Below are positions 5,013 to 5,533 of a DNA stretch of 5,533 nucleotides, piece by piece. The DNA is from Bacteroidota bacterium (lineage in GTDB: Bacteria; Bacteroidota; Bacteroidia; UBA7662), in the NCBI GenBank assembly GCA_016868875.1, contig VGFN01000071.1, forward strand, positions 1 through 5,533, given 5' to 3'. The position numbers and the translations under genes were made by a program. Under the pieces are notes generated by a model. That model was not told the DNA's origin. It worked only from the letters and a program-made list of their open reading frames with translations, and did not search any database. Within the stretch, counting starts at the first letter, position 1; each line of letters starts with the position of its first letter.

Positions 5013-5533
5013 ATGCCTCTTGCCCTCCATTTCCTAATCCGCAAGCCCTTCTTGGGCTTTTTCAGGGCGCAGTCGGTATGGGCCTGCCTGCTCACCTTGG
5101 CGTTACTTTCTTGTGACTCCTACAACAAAATCCTCAAGAACCCCAACCTAACCTTCAAATACGGGAAAGCCAAAGAGTTTTATCTTAAAGGTGAATATTT
5201 CAAAGCCCAACCCTTGCTCGAAGAATTGGTATCGGCCTATCGAGGTTCCGAATTATCCGAGTCTATTTATTATTACTACGCTTATTGCGATTTTCAAATG
5301 GGGGCCTACCTCACCGCGGCATACCATTTCAAGCAGTTTAACCAGCTGTTCCCTTCCAGCCCCAAAGCGGAAGAAATGGATTTCATGTACGCCTACTGCA
5401 TGTACATGGATTCTCCACCCTATGCCTTGGATCAGTCCAATTCCATTAAGGCTATAGAGGGACTGCAGCTGTTTGTGAACAAACATCCCAACAGCCCCAG
5501 GGTGGATCAATGCAATTTCATCATCGAACAACT
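5013..5533 (+). CDS. bamD: Outer membrane assembly lipoprotein BamD (N-terminal part, runs off right edge)
   Basis: BamD is the essential lipoprotein of the BAM complex, anchored in the inner leaflet of the outer membrane, where its TPR repeats support BamA in inserting beta-barrel proteins. The first 173 residues are visible. A basic start with R10 and K11, a hydrophobic stretch (about 22-32) and the lipobox LLSC place the lipidated cysteine at C34, so the signal peptide is 33 residues, rather long. TPR-like helices follow at about 53-86 (AKEFYLKGEYFKAQPLLEEL), 87-115 (YYYAYCDFQMGAYLTAAYHF) and 124-160. SPPYALDQ (134-141) is a motif I recall from Bacteroidota BamD. An in-frame TAA at 4983-4985 lies upstream. 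The ATG at 5013 is preferred; a TTG at 4992 is possible but would overlap the promoter box. The remaining 100 or so residues lie outside the window. It diverges from the SPT-like gene. Confidence 0.92.
   Translation, partial: MPLALHFLIRKPFLGFFRAQSVWACLLTLALLSCDSYNKILKNPNLTFKYGKAKEFYLKGEYFKAQPLLEELVSAYRGSELSESIYYYYAYCDFQMGAYLTAAYHFKQFNQLFPSSPKAEEMDFMYAYCMYMDSPPYALDQSNSIKAIEGLQLFVNKHPNSPRVDQCNFIIEQ

Noticed and set aside
1..5533. Mobile element, phage, CRISPR, toxin-antitoxin or defence system
   Set aside because: No transposase, integrase, repeat-spacer array, tRNA end or small toxin-antitoxin pair is visible; all intact genes are core metabolism or envelope genes.

Overview
The window comes from the chromosome of a Bacteroidota bacterium. 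The evidence is the protein subfamilies, recognised from memory rather than by search: a BamD with the SPPYALDQ signature, a TatC with a long loop after its first membrane helix, a 57-residue histone H1-like protein, an E1 dehydrogenase of the type usually alpha/beta-fused in this phylum, and an SPT-like enzyme starting MDLWQKLEKRPGPLG. Matches to the phylum's TAnnTTTG -7 promoter box agree with this. The order or genus cannot be fixed from the sequence. I see no mobile element, tRNA, rRNA, CRISPR array or phage gene.

Layout from right to left, the direction in which most genes are read: a partial bamD on the + strand (from 5013 to the right edge) diverges from an SPT-like alpha-oxoamine synthase on the - strand (4894-3647) across a 118-bp intergenic region. 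That region carries a -7 box, a 7-bp inverted repeat and a 12-bp imperfect direct repeat. After a 102-bp gap with a weak terminator candidate and a promoter candidate comes a close-packed - strand cluster: an H1-like small protein (3544-3371), tatC (3336-2506), rpiB (2489-2025), lutB (2023-626) and the N-terminal 193 residues of a 2-oxoacid dehydrogenase E1 (581 to the left edge). Gaps within the cluster are 34, 16, 1 and 44 bases, so an operon is likely.

How the genes may work together: each is recognisable housekeeping or central metabolism. LutB belongs to the lactate-to-pyruvate oxidation complex, and the next gene is a ThDP-dependent E1 that may act on pyruvate or on branched-chain 2-oxoacids. 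RpiB works in the pentose phosphate pathway. TatC exports folded proteins, often cofactor-bearing ones. BamD assembles outer-membrane proteins. The SPT-like enzyme starts the making of sphingolipid- or sulfonolipid-type membrane lipids. If the E1 is of the branched-chain type it could feed iso-branched acyl primers into those lipids, but this is inference.

I found no clearly new biological system. The points most worth a second look are the unlisted H1-like gene leading the tatC cluster, the substrate of the SPT-like enzyme, the cysteine-containing TatC loop, lutB without visible lutA or lutC, and the repeat-rich divergent promoter region.
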